DNA from: Neurospora tetraspora
Lineage: Eukaryota > Ascomycota > Sordariomycetes > Sordariales > Sordariaceae
Assembly: GCF_033439725.1 (NCBI RefSeq)
Contig: NW_026944390.1
Span: 2,232,001-2,296,000, forward strand
Length of the DNA stretch: 64,000 bases
Direction: 5' to 3'
In this document: one piece after another, positions 1 through 9,972 of the stretch
Layout of the letters: every line of letters begins with the position of its first letter
Numbering within the stretch: the stretch's first letter is position 1
Notes under the pieces: model-generated
The model's database searches: none
Seen by the model: only the letters and a program-made list of their open reading frames with translations
What the model was told of the DNA's origin: nothing
Program-made: the position numbers and the translations under genes

Positions 1-1980
1 CGATTTAATAACTACGATTATAATTATAATAAATAGGATTAGGAAAGAAAATAGCGTAATAAACCTACAAAATATTAAAAAGGCCCTCCAACTTAAAATT
101 GGTATAATAAATAAAGAATTACGAAAAATAATCCCTATAAAAATATACGATTACTTATTCGTTTAAAAATAAGAGGAGGCTGATAAAGTTAATCCTAACC
201 TTTTAAACGTCGACTATAAAATTAAGTTTAAAAGAGGCGAAAATAGTAAAGAATTATTTCTTTCTTATAATTACCTTTATAGTATATTACGAAAAAAGCT
301 TTTAATACTAAAGAAAACCCTTAAAAATCTTTTTAATAAAAGTTTCATCTATACTAATAATTCAATACCAAATATTTATTAAAAACTTCTCTTTGGTTAT
401 AAAATTATTAATAGCCCTTATAAGTAAGGGGGTCTCCTTTAAATAGACTGAATAATATAATATAACTTTTAAGAAATCAAAAGAATTATTTATTAAAACC
501 CTAATTCTTACCTAGTAGGATCCCGATCTACTTACTTTTTTAAAAGTAAATTATAGCGGGTATATTTTCAATAATATCCTTACCTAAGAGAAAGATAGGT
601 AAAAGATGGCGATTGCTTATTCTAAAAATATTAAAAGGAAAATTCTCTATGCCCGTATTATTTAAAAAGTATACGATTCGAAAACTCTTAGGTACCCCGG
701 AAAAGAAAATATTATTTATATTGTAAATAGAAATTTTTATTAGCCGTTAATAGGTATTTATATCCGTCGACTTTTAGCTAATAACAATATTTGTAATAAG
801 CTAAAACATTAGAAAATTTAGAAAAGAAAATTATTAAAACTTCTTCCTATCCTAAATTAATTCTTTAGAAATATTTAAATAGATTTTATTATTAATTTCC
901 CCCCTTATAAGGGGCTATATTAACCTCCTTATTATTAAAAATAAATTTAATAAATTAGTAATTTTAGAATTAGTATTAACTATAGATATAGAAATAATAG
1001 CGGAAATCTTCCTTAAGTATTTTATATAATATTATAAATAATTATAATTTATTATTAGCAATAGGGGTATTAATTAGATTAACCGATTTTAAAAATATTT
1101 CTACAATTTATTCAATATCAATTAATTTTTAAATACCGCTTTTTACCTCTAAATTAATAGTAGCTTCAAGAGAATAAATTAGGAGGTATAGGCCTTTTTA
1201 AAAGTTTTCATCAATTATACCTAAAACGATTAGGATTATTAGTACTTAATAATATAATTAGCAACTAATAGCCGAATTAATACCTCTATTAATATATTTC
1301 TATTCTTTACTACCTACGGTTATTATTTACAATCCTCAATCACCCTAATAATTCTTCTAATAGAAGTAGATTTTAAAAACCTGTAAGTAAGAGCTAAGGA
1401 TTTTATTATAATATTATAATAAATTACGGATTTATATTAAATAATCATAGTAATTTCTATATGAAACTAGGAGCATTTTACTAATTATAAAAAGTAATTA
1501 ATTAAAATCTTTAAAGTAGGGGATAAAGTTTAGTTAAACTTTAAAATTTTTATTATAGCACGATTTAAGAAGAAGTTTAATTAGGTTTACGCAAAATATA
1601 TAGTATTTAAATTTTTTAGCCCTTTCGTAGTAGAGTTTTCCAACTTCTTATTAAAAGTTTTTAATAAATTCTATATAAACCCATTTAAGAAGGTTCGTAA
1701 AGACCCTTTACTAAATTAAATTACTACCGATTCTTAACTACTAATTATTATAATAGATAAAGAGAAGGAATATTACATAAATAAAATCTTTTATTATATA
1801 ATTAAAAGAAATTGTAGAATAATTTTAATTAATTAGATTAATTAAATACAATAATTTTAAGATTTATTAAGAAAATTTATTAATATAGCGGCTTTAAATT
1901 ATTTCGAAGCGAAATATAGTTTAACCGATATTAATAATAAATTAATCGAATATTATAATACAGAATATACAAAATAATAG
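1..1980 (+). mobile_element. RIP-degraded Ty3/gypsy chromovirus polyprotein (remnant)
   Basis: Translation through many stops gives a recognisable Ty3/gypsy order. About 120-360 reads as the segment just before and into reverse transcriptase (IYDYLFV, EEADK, VDYKIKFKRGEN, LFNKSFIYTNNS). About 690-870 is the integrase zinc region (YPGKEK from HPGR/K, NFYWP, CNKAKTLE). About 881-1320 is the integrase core (DFIINFPP, YINLLIIK, RGIN, STAFYL-like, FTTYGYYLQ). About 1515-1975 holds the linker and a chromodomain-like tail (GDKV, ARFKKKFN, FINIAALNYFEAKY, EYYNTEYTK). The reverse-transcriptase core and much of RNase H seem missing between about 360 and 500. TAA/TAG stops where tryptophan or glutamine is expected, and near absence of CpA/TpG, fit RIP. 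The 5' part lies outside the window. Confidence 0.85.
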
Positions 1981-1999
1981 AAATAGTAATAAAGAAAAA

Positions 2000-3170
2000 A
2001 AAGGGAAGGTAATAAATATCGATTTTAAATTTCTCTAATTCCTTTTTAGTACTTTATACTTCTAATTATTTTTAATTTTTATAACCTTTAATTATTTTTC
2101 GAATAATTCGAAACCGGCTATTAATTTTATTATAATAAGTTCCTTAAAGGGGAGGGCGGCAGTCAGAAGAGCGGCCGGGGTAGTAAGAGCGGCGGGGGTC
2201 GGGGGAGTAGCAGTAGCGTTATTAGGGGTTGAAAGGAAATAACTATATTCCTATTTAAAAAATCTTGTTAACCGAAATCTATTTTATTAAAATAAATAAA
2301 ATGGAAGAGATTTACAGGAAGATAATACTATCTTTATATAATTCGGTAATATAATATTAAATTATTATAATTTTACAAACATATCCGAAAACTTTCTTTT
2401 TTTCTTTACCAAAAGTCGCCACTTCCTAAATTATAGCGAATTTTTAAGTTAAAAACGAGGCCCGGTCGTATTACTTACCGTTATTATAGTAGACTATATA
2501 CGCCTGGTTTTTAGGTTTAGTATAGTACTTACGGAGGATATTTAAATATAAAATATACGGGACTACAGAGAATTTATAGTCCGTTTAAAGAATAAGTAAA
2601 GTTAACGACAATTTTTTAAAATAGGAATAATAGGGAAGATTTATTAATAAGTATTTAAATTTAATAAATCTAGTCTTCTTAGGAGTAGCGACAGAGTTTT
2701 TAATATATTTATAACGGACGGCGGCCTCTTAGGAAGGGATTAGAAATTATACAAAAATCGCGAAAATAAGCCTTCGCTTTTAAATGGCTAAAACGGAGAT
2801 AGTAACGGGGATAGTTCGGACGAAATTAAGCGAAGTATTTACTTTAATTAAGGAAAGTAAGCGAATAATTAGATAAGGGATAGTAATATTTACTTTAGTA
2901 GTTTGAACAACGATTGGAGAAAAAAGAGGAAAAGAGAAAAAAAGGGAAAAGAAGTCGGGGGAGGGGTTTTTATATATAATTCTAAAAGTACGTATATACG
3001 TACGCCGCTACTTATTGCCTACGTCGGTCGAAATAGAAGGAGCGAACGCGTGAAGGGGCAGGAGAAGGGAAGAAGGGGGTAATATTATAGGGTTAAGGCT
3101 TGGGCTATAGCGCTCTAGTTATTGACTAGAGTTATTATAAAGCGCTATAGCTATACCTATATAGCCCCTA
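2000..3170. other. AT-rich RIP-mutated DNA, no gene
   Basis: No open frame above 60 codons occurs here. A short GC-rich island at about 2148-2215, purine-rich with GGC and GGG runs, follows the gypsy polyprotein and may belong to its 3' end or polypurine tract, but I could not define an LTR. The rest is TpA-rich sequence of unknown element origin. Confidence 0.6.
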
Positions 3171-3620
3171 TCAAAACCTCGTATCTTTAGTAGAGCCGCC
3201 TTTTAGATAGAACTTTCCTTCTTTATAAAACTTCAATTAAGCTATACGACTAGCACATATATTAACCGTGGTGTCCCCGTTACAATTATATACTTTGAAA
3301 AGGTATACTTTAATAAATTTATTAATATAAGTATCGAAGGGTTGCAATAAAGGGGTAAGACTACTGGGAATTATAATTCTATTAATATTATATTTATCGA
3401 GGGTATTAAATATATCCTTTCTTTTGTAAAACCTAGTGGTATTTATAATTAATAATATTTTGTTGTTATTAGTACTTATCTCTTTATTTAATTCTTTATA
3501 AATTTATTTAATTATAAATTTTTCGTTATTATATACTGTTTCGTTGAATTCGACGGTTACTCCTAAGTAATATACCGCTTTTTCCTCTATATAAAAGGAT
3601 ATTAAAAACGGAAAAGAAAA
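3171..3620 (-). mobile_element. RIP-degraded pogo/Fot-like DDE transposase, C-terminal part
   Basis: Read on the minus strand, about 140 codons stay in one frame with only two internal stops. The order is AVYYLGVTVEFNETV, NNEKFIIK, then KILLIINTTRFYK, then IIIPSSLTPLLQPFDTYINK and a terminal GGSTKDTRF before the stop at 3171. The block IPGGLTxxLQPxD is the hallmark of pogo/Tigger/Fot transposases (DDE_1). Thirty-five residues separate the expected second catalytic Asp (now Asn, in IINTTRF) from the third (QPFD), matching DD35D. The PGG-to-PSS and D-to-N changes are G-to-A, as RIP would give. The N-terminal DNA-binding half was not recognised. The copy is dead. Confidence 0.7.
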
Positions 3621-5800
3621 AAAATAAAAAAAGGTATAATTTCTACTTTCTTCCTTTTTTCTTTCTTTTTTTCCTATAACTAAGTAGGGAATATACTATT
3701 TACTCGCTTTTACCTATATTATAACTTATTTACCTGTAAATAATAAATAAAGGATATAGTACTGGTTTACCCTTCCGTCGGGTTAAAATCTTATTCTAAA
3801 TTAATAATTGTACTAGCTATAAGGGAAAAGAAAGAAAAAAGGGAAAAAAATAGAAAGAAAGGGAAATCTTAGGTTTATAGCGTATATTATTATGCTTATT
3901 TACCCGCCTCGGTTCGGATTATTACTTATTTGCCCGCAGGTAGTAGGATTAATACGGTATTGGCACTTTCTATTAGTTTTGGTCTTATACGTAATTTATA
4001 GTTTAGAGGTATAACCTAGGGGGTAGAGGAAGGAGGTGGATGTAAATAAAGAAAATAGATATAATTAAAGAAGATAAATGTGAATAAGAGGTTATAAAAG
4101 GGAAGGGTTAAAAAGATAATGAAAATAATAAAATATATATATATATTATTTATAATCTTTTTTCGACTAGTATTTAACGTACCTTTAAATATCTACTTCG
4201 GTTTTAACTACTAAAATCTATTTATAAAAATATATAGAATTAGGGTCGCTTATTATTTATTCTATTAATTTCTATTGGTCTTACTTATAATAATATCGTT
4301 GCCTTTAGTATTGTACGTAGCGTTGTTGAAGAATTCGAAGGGGATAGGGGTTTTATTAAAATTAATAATAAATTACTTTTTTACTTATTAAAAGAGGGGA
4401 AATTAATTAATAGAAAGTTCAATAGTAGGGTAAGTTAAATATAAAATACTTACTTTATAGGAAGTAGGTGGGCTATCTATTAAACAGTTAATGACTAGCG
4501 TTATAGGCAGGGTAGTATTCTTATGTACGAATTTGAGGAAGTTGATTGTAAAACGAAAATAATCCTCTAATAATTTAAATAATTATTTCATTACCCGTTA
4601 GATTATAATATTATAATAGCGAAAGAATTCCCTAATTTTCACCGGTCGAAAAAGTAAATTCTAAATAAAGTTAGCTGGTAAATTAATAAAAGATATATTT
4701 AAACTACCGCCTAAATTAATTAATACATGTAAAATTGCCTACTTTCCGTTTTAGAAGGAAGTTAATAAATAATTCTCTTTTTAAATCTAATTATTTAGGT
4801 CGGTATTAAAAGGTTTTACAATAAATAATCTCGTTTTTTTATCCTACTACCGGGCTATTATAGAGCGAAGGATTTTGAACTATTCGACGGTATTATTATA
4901 AATAGGACGAATTATACCTTTAAATAGGGTAGGAAATTGCTCGCTATCGAATTAATATATTTTAAATTAGGGAATATTAATACAAAAGTAGGGTTGCCGT
5001 TAAAAGTTAATATAAACGGACGTATCAACGAAATAATATAAAAGATAATCTAATACTTTAATCTTAATATTCTTAGATTATTATAAATAAAATCGTTTAA
5101 TTTAAAGTAGCAAAGTATATATCCTATCCTTATATCGCTTAGCTAAAATACGAACCTTTTTACCTAGTTTCTACCTAGTGGTAATACCTTTATTAAAAAA
5201 GGCGGGGTTATTCTAATATCGTTAGTAAAATTTTTTTTATTTAAACAATACGGTTAATAAAAAATTTTTATTAAGAAATATTAATTAGGAGGATAAAATT
5301 AATTAGATTAGATTTTTTAAACAATAATAGAAGGAGTTTGTGTATTCGGTAGGGTTAGGAAGGGAGCTGTACAATAAAAAACTATATTTAAATATAATAA
5401 CTATTAATAATATAAAATAAAACTCACTTTAAGATCGGTCGGGTTTTTAATAATAATAAATCCCGCAATAGGAATTTTAATAGCGGTAAGCTTAAATACG
5501 TCGCTCGAATCGCTAGATATTTAACGCTTACTTCTTTAATAAAAAACTACATCGCAATACGATAATCTAATATTATTTAATTAATTTTATTAAATCTAGT
5601 AGTTTAAAGGCACAAATTAGAATTAAGAAAGATAGCTATTTAAAAAAGGAAGAGAGAAAGAGAGAAAGGTAAGGAAGCTAGGCGAAATTCTATAAGATTA
5701 CTAGCACGGGGCATACGGCTAATAAGAGAGTCTACAAGTAGCTAAGAGGGTTAAAAAGTAGGTTTAAGTAAGACTGGCGGCCCGGCTATACTATACTGGG
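3620..5800. other. AT-rich RIP-mutated DNA of unassigned origin
   Basis: TpA-rich, CpA/TpG-poor sequence continues to about 5.75 kb, where base composition changes abruptly to that of normal fungal DNA. It has no open frame over 60 codons. It probably contains the rest of the pogo-like element and other repeats, but I could not assign any part to a family. Confidence 0.6.
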
Positions 5801-6289
5801 TCTAGTGTATGCAGGAGGATAAATCCCATTTGAATGAGAAAAAGCGGTAGTCGGCTCGCTTACGAACGTCTCAATTCCGGTTCCGGAAGGAATAAGCGCA
5901 GATCTTCCTCGTTTGTTAGCGCGGTTCTTACGATAGGGGTCTGCAAAATAACACGGAAAAATGCTGGGGCAGCCACATTCAAAACGGAAAATCGGACAAA
6001 GTGTATAAAGCCTCCAAAACGCATCTGGTTAATACCAACTTCTTGCATGAACTGTGGTGGAATAGTGGTTGAGTTGCGAAGAGTGCGTACTGTAGTGAAA
6101 TCCCGCGCTAACGAACTTTCCAGGGGTAAACTGTAGTGAAGTCCCGCGTGTCAGTGCCGGGGCCGTTGATCAACAGGCACGAAGGGTTACTCCAGACATT
6201 TATCAATTGGACCCTCAGTGGGACCCGGGGGACCAATTGACTAATTCGGTTCCGCGATAGCATTCAGAAAAAATACTAAGGGCTGAGAA
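5800..6289. other. Non-coding transition region with short repeats
   Basis: Base composition returns to normal. An open frame of 100 codons at 5834-6136 shows no recognisable domain and overlaps a 62-codon frame on the other strand, so I do not call it a gene. An 18-bp direct repeat starting CTGTAGTGAA occurs at 6090-6107 and 6131-6148 with one difference. TCAATTGG at 6203-6210 and CCAATTGA at 6233-6240 form an inverted pair. These may be edges of another small transposon. Confidence 0.4.
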
Positions 6290-6297
6290 AAAGAGGA

Positions 6298-7037
6298 CGA
6301 GCCGGATAAAGCGACTATGTGCCTTTCCAAACGGCCTGTGTGGAACCTGTCCGACCAATAGCAGAGTTATATCAGGCCGCCTAGAACCTAGGGTTAGGGT
6401 TAGTGGTTAGGGTTAGGTATTAGCGGTTAAGTATTAGGGTTAGCTCCGGGAGTATAGGGGGCCGGTAGGAAGTCCCTACGTAAGAATATATCTTTTATGT
6501 TACGAAGGAATATTTATTTAGACGTTTAATTTGGACGTTATTATTATGATATTTGAGTGCGTATTTAGAGAATAATATTTAGTAATAACTTAAATACTGA
6601 TAACGCGCGCGCGAAGCTAATATTAACCTAGAAGTTCGGGGTCTTAGCTTAGCTTAGTTATTAGTTTCGAGCCGGATAAAGCGACTATATACCTTTCCAA
6701 ACGGCCTATATAGGACCTGTCCAGCCAATAGTAGAATTATATCAGGCCGCCTAGAACCTAGTGTTAGGGTTAACGGTTAGGATTAAATATTAGCGGTTAA
6801 GTATTAGGATTAACTCCGGGGGTATAGGGGGTTAGTAGGAGGCCCCTGTATAAAAATGTATCTTTTACGTTATGAAGGAATATTTATTTAGACGTTTAAT
6901 TTGGACGTTATTATCACGATATTCGAGTGCGCATTTAGGGAATAGCATTTAGTAATGACTTAGATACCGATAGCGCGCGCGCGAAGCTATTGTCAACCTA
7001 GAAATTCGGGGTCTTAGCTCAGCTTAGCTATTAGTTT
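6298..7037. repeat. Two 370-bp tandem units inside the MITE, with TTAGGG-like motifs
   Basis: Unit 1 is 6298-6667 and unit 2 is 6668-7037; each starts with the same end sequence and finishes TTAGTTT. Differences between the units are almost all transitions (C/T, G/A), with either copy carrying the mutated base at different sites, as expected when RIP hits linked duplicates. At about 6389-6440 unit 1 contains several TTAGGG or near-TTAGGG hexamers; the matching stretch of unit 2 is partly mutated. GCGCGCGCG occurs near the end of each unit. Confidence 0.85.
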
Positions 7038-7091
7038 GTATAGCCCCGCACAGGCCGTTTGGCATCGCGCACAGTCGCTTTATCCGGGTCG
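6298..7091. mobile_element. Non-autonomous TIR transposon with 8-bp target duplication (hAT-like MITE)
   Basis: The left end, beginning CGAGCCGGATAAAGCGACTA at 6298, is matched in inverted orientation at the right end, which finishes with TCGCTTTATCCGGGTCG at 7091. Similarity extends over about 42 bp, including ACGGCCTGTG. Both ends are flanked by AAAGAGGA (6290-6297 and 7092-7099), a perfect 8-bp direct duplication. An 8-bp target duplication is characteristic of hAT elements, though the terminal bases are not the usual CAG. No transposase is encoded, so it must move in trans. The interior consists of two 370-bp tandem units. It lies just downstream of the TatD-family gene's 3' end. Confidence 0.8.
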
Positions 7092-7178
7092 AAAGAGGAT
7101 GGCTTGCTTTCAATCATGCTGTCACTTCTACTTCTACTCCAAACATCTAGAGTCTACCGTCTTCTAAAGTCACCACAC

Positions 7179-8447
7179 TCAACCGAACAAAAAGTCCTCA
7201 TAATTCCTCCTTATCCTCTTCATCCCCTCATCCAACCCCCACCCCTTGACCTCACATATCCTCCTCGCAATATCCTCCAAATACCCATCCATATCCTCGC
7301 CCGCCACATGCAAATCGCTTTCCACCAGCACCTGCCCATCCGGACACGCCCTAATGACATCCGCAAACTTGGCCTCCCCACCTGCCGTCCCCAGATTAAC
7401 CCCCATCGAAAACGAAAAGTAGCACTTGACCGGGATCTTGGGATCCAAATACTGCTTCAACATCTGCGGCGGGCCGCTGAAAGAATGTAGACACGCCCTA
7501 GGCGGGAACGGCTTCGGTTTGTACGGCTTCTTGACCTTCTCTTGCTTGGGCTCCTCCCCAAGCCCAAATTCCGAGTCGTCGTCGGACTCCTCATCACTAC
7601 TAGACGAAAAATCCTCCGACACGCCCTTGGCAATCATCTTCTGCTTCTTTCGCGAGACCACCTCCTTCTCGTGTCCCTTCCACAGCGAAGCCAGGGCGTC
7701 GAACAACACGCCGTGAGCTTGCACGCCGTGTAGAGAGACAGGACGACCCAGCTCGCCTGCCAGTCTGAGTTGGGCTTTGAGAACGTCAACCTGGTGCGCC
7801 ATCTTGACGTGGTGAGGGCTTAGCATCCTTCCCTCTCTACCGCCCGGTGTTAGGTCCCCCCCGTTGCGCGAGGACTCGTCCGCCGCTTTGCCCCAGGGGA
7901 GACGGAAGGCTTTGTCGAGGCCGATTTCGCCGACCAGGGCTGTGGGGTGGGCAAGCACACGTTGGCGGGTTTCTTGGAGGAATTTGCTGAGGGGAATGGG
8001 ATCGGGGAGAGATGCGATGAAATCGGCATCGGGAGTGGGCGATAGAACGGCCGAGTAGTGCTTGGTTTTGTGCGCCTGTACATCATCCGTGACTTCTTCC
8101 TTGGAGTCATGGTAGAGCTGGTGAGAGAACCAGGGGTGCCAACCGAAGGCTGGGACGACCTTCTTTGGGGTTTCGGATGAACCACTTTCGCGTAGCTCGT
8201 TCAAGTTTGTGACGCCGTGCTGCTCAGCTACGGAGGCGACGAGGTCCTGGTCTTGACCGCGTGTGGCCATGATGGTGAGGAGTCGAGCTTGCATGTCCTT
8301 TATGCTGGAGATGGAGGTCATGGTGTCGGTGGGGTGACAGTGGGCGTCGTAGACACCGATGTGCCATGGGAAGGGCTCTTTGGGAGCTCCATCGTCGGCT
8401 CTTTTGGGAACTTCATGAGGTGTTGATTCGCCGGTAGGGGAACACAT
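7179..8447 (-). CDS. TatD-family metal-dependent hydrolase (Scn1/Cut9-interacting type)
   Basis: This intronless 422-residue protein has the order of TatD-like amidohydrolases: DAHCHPTD at 34-41 (metal ligands H36, H38), GWHPWF at 102-107, GEIGLD at 173-178 (E174), SLHGVQAHG around H240, CLHSFSG with H321, and VESDLH at 375-380 with D378. These are the expected metal-site residues, so it is probably active. Family members hydrolyse phosphodiester bonds in DNA; the fission yeast relative Scn1 was found as a Cut9 (APC/C) interactor. An insertion at about 255-315, including the acidic run SSSSDEESDDDSEFG and a KPYKPKPFPP stretch, interrupts the barrel; such linkers are common in the fungal forms. 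The exact substrate is unknown. Its 3' end sits 80 bp from the MITE right-hand target duplication. Confidence 0.9.
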   Translation of the reverse strand: MCSPTGESTPHEVPKRADDGAPKEPFPWHIGVYDAHCHPTDTMTSISSIKDMQARLLTIMATRGQDQDLVASVAEQHGVTNLNELRESGSSETPKKVVPAFGWHPWFSHQLYHDSKEEVTDDVQAHKTKHYSAVLSPTPDADFIASLPDPIPLSKFLQETRQRVLAHPTALVGEIGLDKAFRLPWGKAADESSRNGGDLTPGGREGRMLSPHHVKMAHQVDVLKAQLRLAGELGRPVSLHGVQAHGVLFDALASLWKGHEKEVVSRKKQKMIAKGVSEDFSSSSDEESDDDSEFGLGEEPKQEKVKKPYKPKPFPPRACLHSFSGPPQMLKQYLDPKIPVKCYFSFSMGVNLGTAGGEAKFADVIRACPDGQVLVESDLHVAGEDMDGYLEDIARRICEVKGWGLDEGMKRIRRNYEDFLFG

Positions 8448-9972
8448 GGCTGCTGTGCCTGGAGATGATGTGACGAGTACCGTGATGCGATTGTTGACAC
8501 TGCCGGGAGAGTTGATGGCCGTGAAGTTGGGATGAAGTTGAACACGGATGATATTTATGTTCGATATCTTGAAATTGATTCACCGTCCTGCCGTCCTGTC
8601 AGCCTTCAGGTACGCCTCCTCCAACGGATGATGTCAGTTGGAGATGTATGTGGGGAAGCTATTCCCTGTCCACAAAATATTATCCTTGCCCTCCTAACAT
8701 AGCCTCAACTTGACGATAGTTCACCCCGCACAGGGGGCTGTATGTATCTCCGAAGTCAACACTCGTGGACTGTTTCTCCCCTATTTCTTCATATGATTGA
8801 GACTATCACTTGATATTCATTTCACCGCTGGCTATGTAGCGGATGTTGCTTGGATCCAGACCTCATAATTTGGAGAAATTGGAAGCTGCTACCTAGAGAT
8901 GCCCAGTCTTGGCATCAGAATGAAGTCTCTAACTTGTGGCCTGGCAATCGGAAACTCCCCGTTGCGTTCGAATAAAGATATATAGCGGAGGCGCCTGCGT
9001 CGAAAAGGAACACTCGCAACATGGAAATGTCAGAGAACCTGGCAGGCCACTCGAACCGGCATCTATATCAACCTGATTGATCGTCGAGAACTTTTCCCTC
9101 GTTCAACCTTATCTTCAGCTACATCCATGTTCGTCGAGAACTTGCTGTCATGTTGACTTCATTGATGGTTGGGCTTGCTCCAGCTTTGACACCAATGCCG
9201 ATGGGCCCATAAGACGAAGCGATGGGACGACCGCGGGGCTCAGTGTCAAGTGGGGTGATTTGCCAGTGTCGGTGGGTGACACAAAGGGACCGGTGAACAC
9301 ATACAAATGCAATCTGTGGCCGTCAAACAGGAATCTCGATTCTTCGCAGCTTCCATTCCTGCATCTCGATGAGAAGTGGAAAGAGGGCATCATTTTTGGT
9401 GTTTTCGAAATTCTTGCAAGAACGGAATGGAAACGTGGGTTTCGTGTGGCTGCCAAGACCTCCTATTCCGGGGCACTTCAACCGCTGGAGGTGTTCACGA
9501 CCCTAAAAACGGCCCCTGTGGTGATCTGGTCGCTCATCCGGCGCCTGCCGAAGAAGCGGGTGTAGTGGACCCTGAAAGCTTCCCCAGCTTTTAACCGTTG
9601 GAAGCTCCGACCCCTGTTCAAAACGGCTTTCGTCCCCCCTTGCTTTCCCCGGTCACTCCATGTTTCCGTCTTGCGCACTTGCACTTCACATGCTTAGCCT
9701 CAAGAACTCTCCAAAACAACAAACTTCTATCATGTCTTAAACTCAACTAGTTCAACCTCGGGTCAGTGAACAAGATAACTGTGCTCCAAGCACACGCATG
9801 TTGGTCTCAGCGGCAGATATGCCCCTCGCCAGCAAAGCTGCATACAACTTCAATCAACTCACCATCAAACCATACATATCGTCAGCTCTACCGGACAGAG
9901 CGTGCTCTTTCACCTGTCTCTTTCGGACTCAACATCATCTGTTGCCACCGGCATAAGACACCCTCGGACATC
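8448..9972. other. Divergent intergenic region
   Basis: This is the shared upstream region of the minus-strand TatD-family gene and the plus-strand membrane protein. An open frame of 162 codons at 9077-9565 has no recognisable domain and overlaps a 102-codon frame on the other strand, so it is probably 5' untranslated or spacer DNA. A pyrimidine-rich stretch and CAAC-rich sequence just before 9973 look like a fungal transcription-start area. Confidence 0.5.

Noticed and set aside
5834-6136. 100-codon open frame beside the RIP-mutated block
   Set aside because: No recognisable domain, overlaps an antisense frame and lies at a transposon edge.
9077-9565. 162-codon open frame on + between two genes
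   Set aside because: No conserved motif or splice context, and an antisense 102-codon frame overlaps it; more likely leader or spacer.
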